Assembly: GCA_000824805.1 (NCBI GenBank)
Contig: CCNA01000028.1
Coordinates: 88,983-152,982 of the forward strand
From: Mesorhizobium sp. SOD10
Lineage (GTDB): Bacteria; Pseudomonadota; Alphaproteobacteria; Rhizobiales; Rhizobiaceae
Reading direction: 5' to 3'
DNA: 64,000 nt
Part shown: one piece after another, positions 63,801-64,000 of the stretch
Position numbering within the stretch: position 1 is the first letter of the stretch
Layout: each line of letters begins with the position of its first letter
Made by a program: the position numbers and the translations under genes
The notes under the pieces: model-generated
The model's input: only the letters and a program-made list of their open reading frames with translations
Databases searched by the model: none
Told to the model about the DNA's origin: nothing

Positions 63801-64000
63801 AACGGCACCTTCGAGACGCTCGGCGATCTGACCCTCAATGGCGTAATCGGCGGCGCGGGCGGCTTCACCAAGACGGGCGGGGCGGCGCTGACGCTCACCG
63901 GCGCCAACGCCTATGCCGGGCCGACCACCGTTGCGGCAGGCGGCCTCTATGTCGACGGCGACAACAGCCTGGCCACGGGGCCGACCTCGGTCGAGATCGG
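54852..64000 (+). CDS. Giant autotransporter adhesin with passenger-associated beta-strand repeats (partial)
   Basis: One reading frame stays open from ATG 54852, after AGGGGGA, to the right edge: more than 3,049 codons. An Arg-rich extension of about 63 residues precedes a long signal (QPILSIACRLAGRLVPALLI, then GFAAGSASAA), an extended signal typical of large autotransporters. The passenger is built of autotransporter-associated strand repeats such as GAGTLVLGGTNTFTGG and NAGTLKAGSTQAFGG, giving a long beta-helix on the cell surface. The C-terminal barrel lies beyond the window. Passenger repeats group in longer modules: 195-residue units around 58.1-59.5 kb and 544-residue units from 60.9 kb on. 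Role in adhesion or biofilm is inferred from the family. Confidence 0.93.
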   Translation, partial: MAGLACGGTIQDQKADGDSGHQRPKADRQHPGRASSQARSGSRGRRPELARRPDFSHLLRGGRMTKYKGEAASYAPQAIQPILSIACRLAGRLVPALLIAGFAAGSASAASRYWDVNGTTAGLGGSGTWDVSSSFWSNNGDGLSGPYTPWVNNAGSPDVAVFGGTAGTVTLGAPITANGLTFQTTGYDINGGTLTLGGTTPTVTITNTSTSIAATVGSILAGTAGLTVTGTNTSSILTLNGANTFTGGINVNNATLTFNGDAALGPTSNNIVTTGAAGLTNSGSTALSASRTVTISSGTLTLAATTSAGDLGAALYTGAGGLIAGANVNLTNANNNYTGQTTFGGGGTVTFSSIRDVGAGPSALGAPTTAANGTINANVYLGSIVYKGTGDSSNRNWNLMGAYYSGQTLINGGTGTLTLNGDITESYQTPGYPSGVGYTFSAQSADLVLNGVISSIVDTTKNNSVNVFTGGGINRSITLGNSANTYTSPTNINTVTLNVGSLANIGSNSSLGSATALAGGPALTINGGVLSYVGASAASTNYTVAIGSSGGAIQNNSASGALTLSGGTITLGSSSAYTLTLGGSYAGTNTLADVISGVGNVTMNGGASNVWVLAGANTFTGPNSTTAQIITVQGGTLRAGSAQAFGAASTVAPAAVVNGGTLDLGGFDTTFSSLVGTGGSVALGANNLTINPGTTTSGSAGSYAGSITGSGNLIKAGTNTLTLTGANTYTGSTIVNGGTLALNFGAAGAPASNIISSASTLTMAGGTLTVTGTTGQTQSFAATNFTAGSNTIAGSGNVTVNLGAINHSGGLANFVLPTTGNITTTPGAVLGGWATVTSGTTTDYAQVDGSGNIVARTTYATKDDAGTWVTGDVVSDTGGAANTPYFGIVGSNVQLGGLKYTVARASTVTIGGGNTLGVDGTIIVSSSVGNNNQTITGGQLTGPAGGGTLGVLQNSTGTFVIQSSIVDNGGPTGFTVAGTGTVNLAGTNSYTGATRISGGTLWVGTIADGGVASGIGASSNASSNLVLENGRLFYSGTTATSDRGFTLVNGGPSRTIDVSNSAANLTFSGLVTSPDGSGFTKAGAGTLTLSNAANNYTGATSITGGVLSVNTLANGGTASGIGASSNASTNLTMSGGGTLQYTAVGATTSTDRGFTLGSGGGGFDVSDAGTTLTVSGTGIGASGSGALIKNGAGTLVLGGTNTFTGGLAINAGTLKAGSTQAFGGAIAGTATVASGATLDLNGYNNTLYGIAGSGNVALTSGAVLTLNGYYGATFSGVVSGSGGITTAQGGFPQIMQGCQNTYTGVTTLSGGGISTDCLANGGAASGIGASSNASSNLVFNNGTLTYTGGTTSTDRGFTLASTGVINVGDAGTTLTFTGIATGAGGLYKRGAGTLVLSGANTMTGGTQVDAGILRAGSTQAFGSGGAGVASGATLDLNGFNNTFYSLSGAGNVMLGTGTLTLNGYYAGTFSGVISGSGGLNATGGGSAHTMQGCNNTYTGATTISSGSMSVNCLANGGQASGIGAASTSASNLVLNNGTLQYTGSGGAAGTTDRLFTLGTGGGTLDASGTGAVSFTNQGAIGLTGTNTARALTLTGSNTGNNSLSGLLADNGTGKTSLNKTGTGTWILKNQASTYTGVTSITGGVLGVDKLADGGQASSIGQSTGAAANLVIGNNATLRYTGTGDSTNRLFTLAAGTTSIESSGTGAINFTNTAAVTYSGSGPRTLGLGGTNTGTNTMGGAITDGAGGATTLGKSGSGTWVLTGNNSYSGNTVINDGNLMIGNGGTSGNAGTGNVIIVNSTSTLSFNRSDTFSFTGTINPDPQAAIGTIAQVGTGTTVLTATNKVGATRVDAGTLQVNGSLASTGGTTINAGTLQSNGGGATITTPTITMNSGSKLNVGGGTVQAAGGTQTLFTGGTGGATINITGGSLLGNGTLGGGGNTVNLTAGSLSTGAAALNLGSGNDTFLLSGLATIAGVGVDGGGGSDTLQVTTTLSRTLNGAQITGFESLLKQGAATLTLTGDHSYSAGTTISAGTLQIGNGGTSGTLAGPITDNSVLAFNRSDALAVDGPILGTGAVNQIGTGTTTLTGTNSYTGATNVNAGTLLINGNQSAATGQTNVASGATLGGSGTIGGSVTVADGGTLAPGGAGNAPGTLTINGNLALGNSNLNVNFGQANVPGGQFNDLINVGGNLTLDGTLNITQTAGGSFGPGVYRVMNYNGSLTDNGLTVTDPNYFVQTSVANQVNLVNSAGLTLSYWDGNLGPHSNSAVDGGNGTWRAAGDQNWTDATGLFAAPFANASFAVFQGTAGTVTVDGTNGAVQAAGMQFATDGYLIQGADVGLVGPQSIIRVGDGTAAGAAYVATIASNLTGNSQLVKTDLGTLVLSGTNSYTGGTAINGGTVQVGSNGSLGAASGGLSLDGGTLHTTDTFTSARTVSIAAGGGTFDTNALTRLTLTGTVGGAGTLTKTDAGTLVLTGANSYQGGTVINGGAVEVSADANLGNAAGALTLNGGTLHTTGTFTAARSATLNAGGGTFVTDNSTTLTLTSAVGGAGALVKDGAGTLVLAADNSYAGGTTIAAGTLQLGNGGTTGSILGDVVDNGTLAFDRNNTYGFAGLISGSGGLDQIGSGVTILTADNSYAGATNVSAGTLIIDGNQSAATGDTTVAAGGALGGTGTIGGAVSVLDNGALNPGDIGTTPGTLTINGNLSLAANATLNYNFGQADVVGGAYNDLTVVHGALTLDGAVNVAQTPGGDFGPGIYRIISYDGALTDNGLISNAPDHIVQTSVANQVNLINIAGVTLNYWDGDAGPKGNDRVNGGNGTWQAAGGDNWTNDTGHINAPFSNGSFAIFAGTAGTVDVDSTTNGQVEAAGMQFATGGYLVEGQSIALVGPQSIIRVGDGTIPGAGYTATIASVLQGNAQLVKTDLGTLVLTGNNTYTGGTRINQGTLQFTSDANLGDASGNITLDGGTLRNTSAIALARGATLGAGNGTFETLGDLTLNGVIGGAGGFTKTGGAALTLTGANAYAGPTTVAAGGLYVDGDNSLATGPTSVEI
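58140..59480 (+). repeat. 195-residue tandem module of the autotransporter passenger
   Basis: Units start at NGG(T/A)ASGIGASSNAS and contain TSTDRGFTLxS, a GTLVLxGxNTxTGG strand repeat, AGSTQAFG, ATLDLNGxNNT and GYYxxTFSGVxSGSGG. Equivalent positions in the second and third units are 585 bases apart (58743 and 59328). Each of these carries a Cys pair (1298/1317 and 1493/1512) 19 residues apart. Confidence 0.7.
60900..64000 (+). repeat. 544-residue tandem module of the autotransporter passenger
   Basis: The segment from about 60.9 to 62.53 kb is repeated from about 62.53 kb to the window edge with an offset of 1,632 bases. Matching blocks are TLxINGN and NQSAATG, GTIGG, QTSVANQVNL, LxYWDG, GNGTW, AAGMQFAT, LVGPQSIIRVGDGT and QLVKTDLGTLVL. 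Protein similarity is high but DNA differs at many third positions, so the duplication is not very recent. Confidence 0.75.

Noticed and set aside
60900..64000. Possible assembly duplication of the autotransporter repeat
   Set aside because: The two 1.63-kb units differ at many bases, so they are real diverged duplicates and not an assembly artefact.

Overview
The window is GC-rich chromosomal DNA from an alphaproteobacterium, most likely a member of the Rhizobiales close to Mesorhizobium. This is inferred from gene content (DUF982, DUF1127 and DUF6894-type small proteins, GcvA-type LysR and MocR regulators, LivK/LivH proteins, very long autotransporter-repeat proteins) and from an EcfG-like promoter (GGAAC-N16-GGTT). 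No rRNA, tRNA, CRISPR array or intact insertion sequence was seen.

Layout. 1-4.3 kb: the end of an SDR gene followed by an AraFGH/RbsABC-type sugar ABC operon whose second permease is cut off at a recombination junction. 4.1-10.2 kb: a scrap-rich stretch with a methyltransferase, a broken CsbD gene, a large GAF/PAS hybrid histidine kinase, a DUF982 gene, and short coding remnants of a histidine kinase and of nuoD. 10.2-14.9 kb: a surface-glycan cluster (GH1-like glycosidase, UDP-galactopyranose mutase, glycosyltransferase, GH43-like beta-propeller). 15.5-18.5 kb: an SDR-DoxX fusion, a DUF2269 membrane protein and a manganese catalase with a stress-type promoter.

20.2-33.1 kb is the most coherent and interesting part. 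Four plus-strand genes encode the PQQ-alcohol-dehydrogenase-associated ABC system (binding protein, beta-propeller, ATPase, permease). They converge, with no gap, on a ten-gene minus-strand operon: GlcG/HbpS-like protein, a PQQ alcohol dehydrogenase with the lanthanide Asp-Tyr-Asp signature, XoxJ-like protein, cytochrome c, caa3-type oxidase subunits II, I and III, a small membrane protein, CtaG and a second cytochrome c. Almost all are coupled by ATGA overlaps. Read together they encode a periplasmic alcohol-to-oxygen electron chain with its own terminal oxidase. Subunit I lacks the conserved residues of both proton channels.

33.2-38.5 kb and 51-53.7 kb are accessory debris zones with small ORFs, a SIR2-like pseudogene, a DUF6894 pseudogene and an inverted duplication of a small-gene module (34.5-35.0 kb against 53.1-53.5 kb). 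Between them lie ordinary metabolic and transport genes: GFA-family enzyme, cellulase-like glycosidase, nitronate monooxygenase, EamA exporter, GNAT, MocR and LysR regulators, MFS transporter, two LivK binding proteins around an orphan LivH, and a DsbA-fold isomerase. The window ends inside an autotransporter adhesin of more than 3,000 residues that is preceded by an AraC-type regulator.
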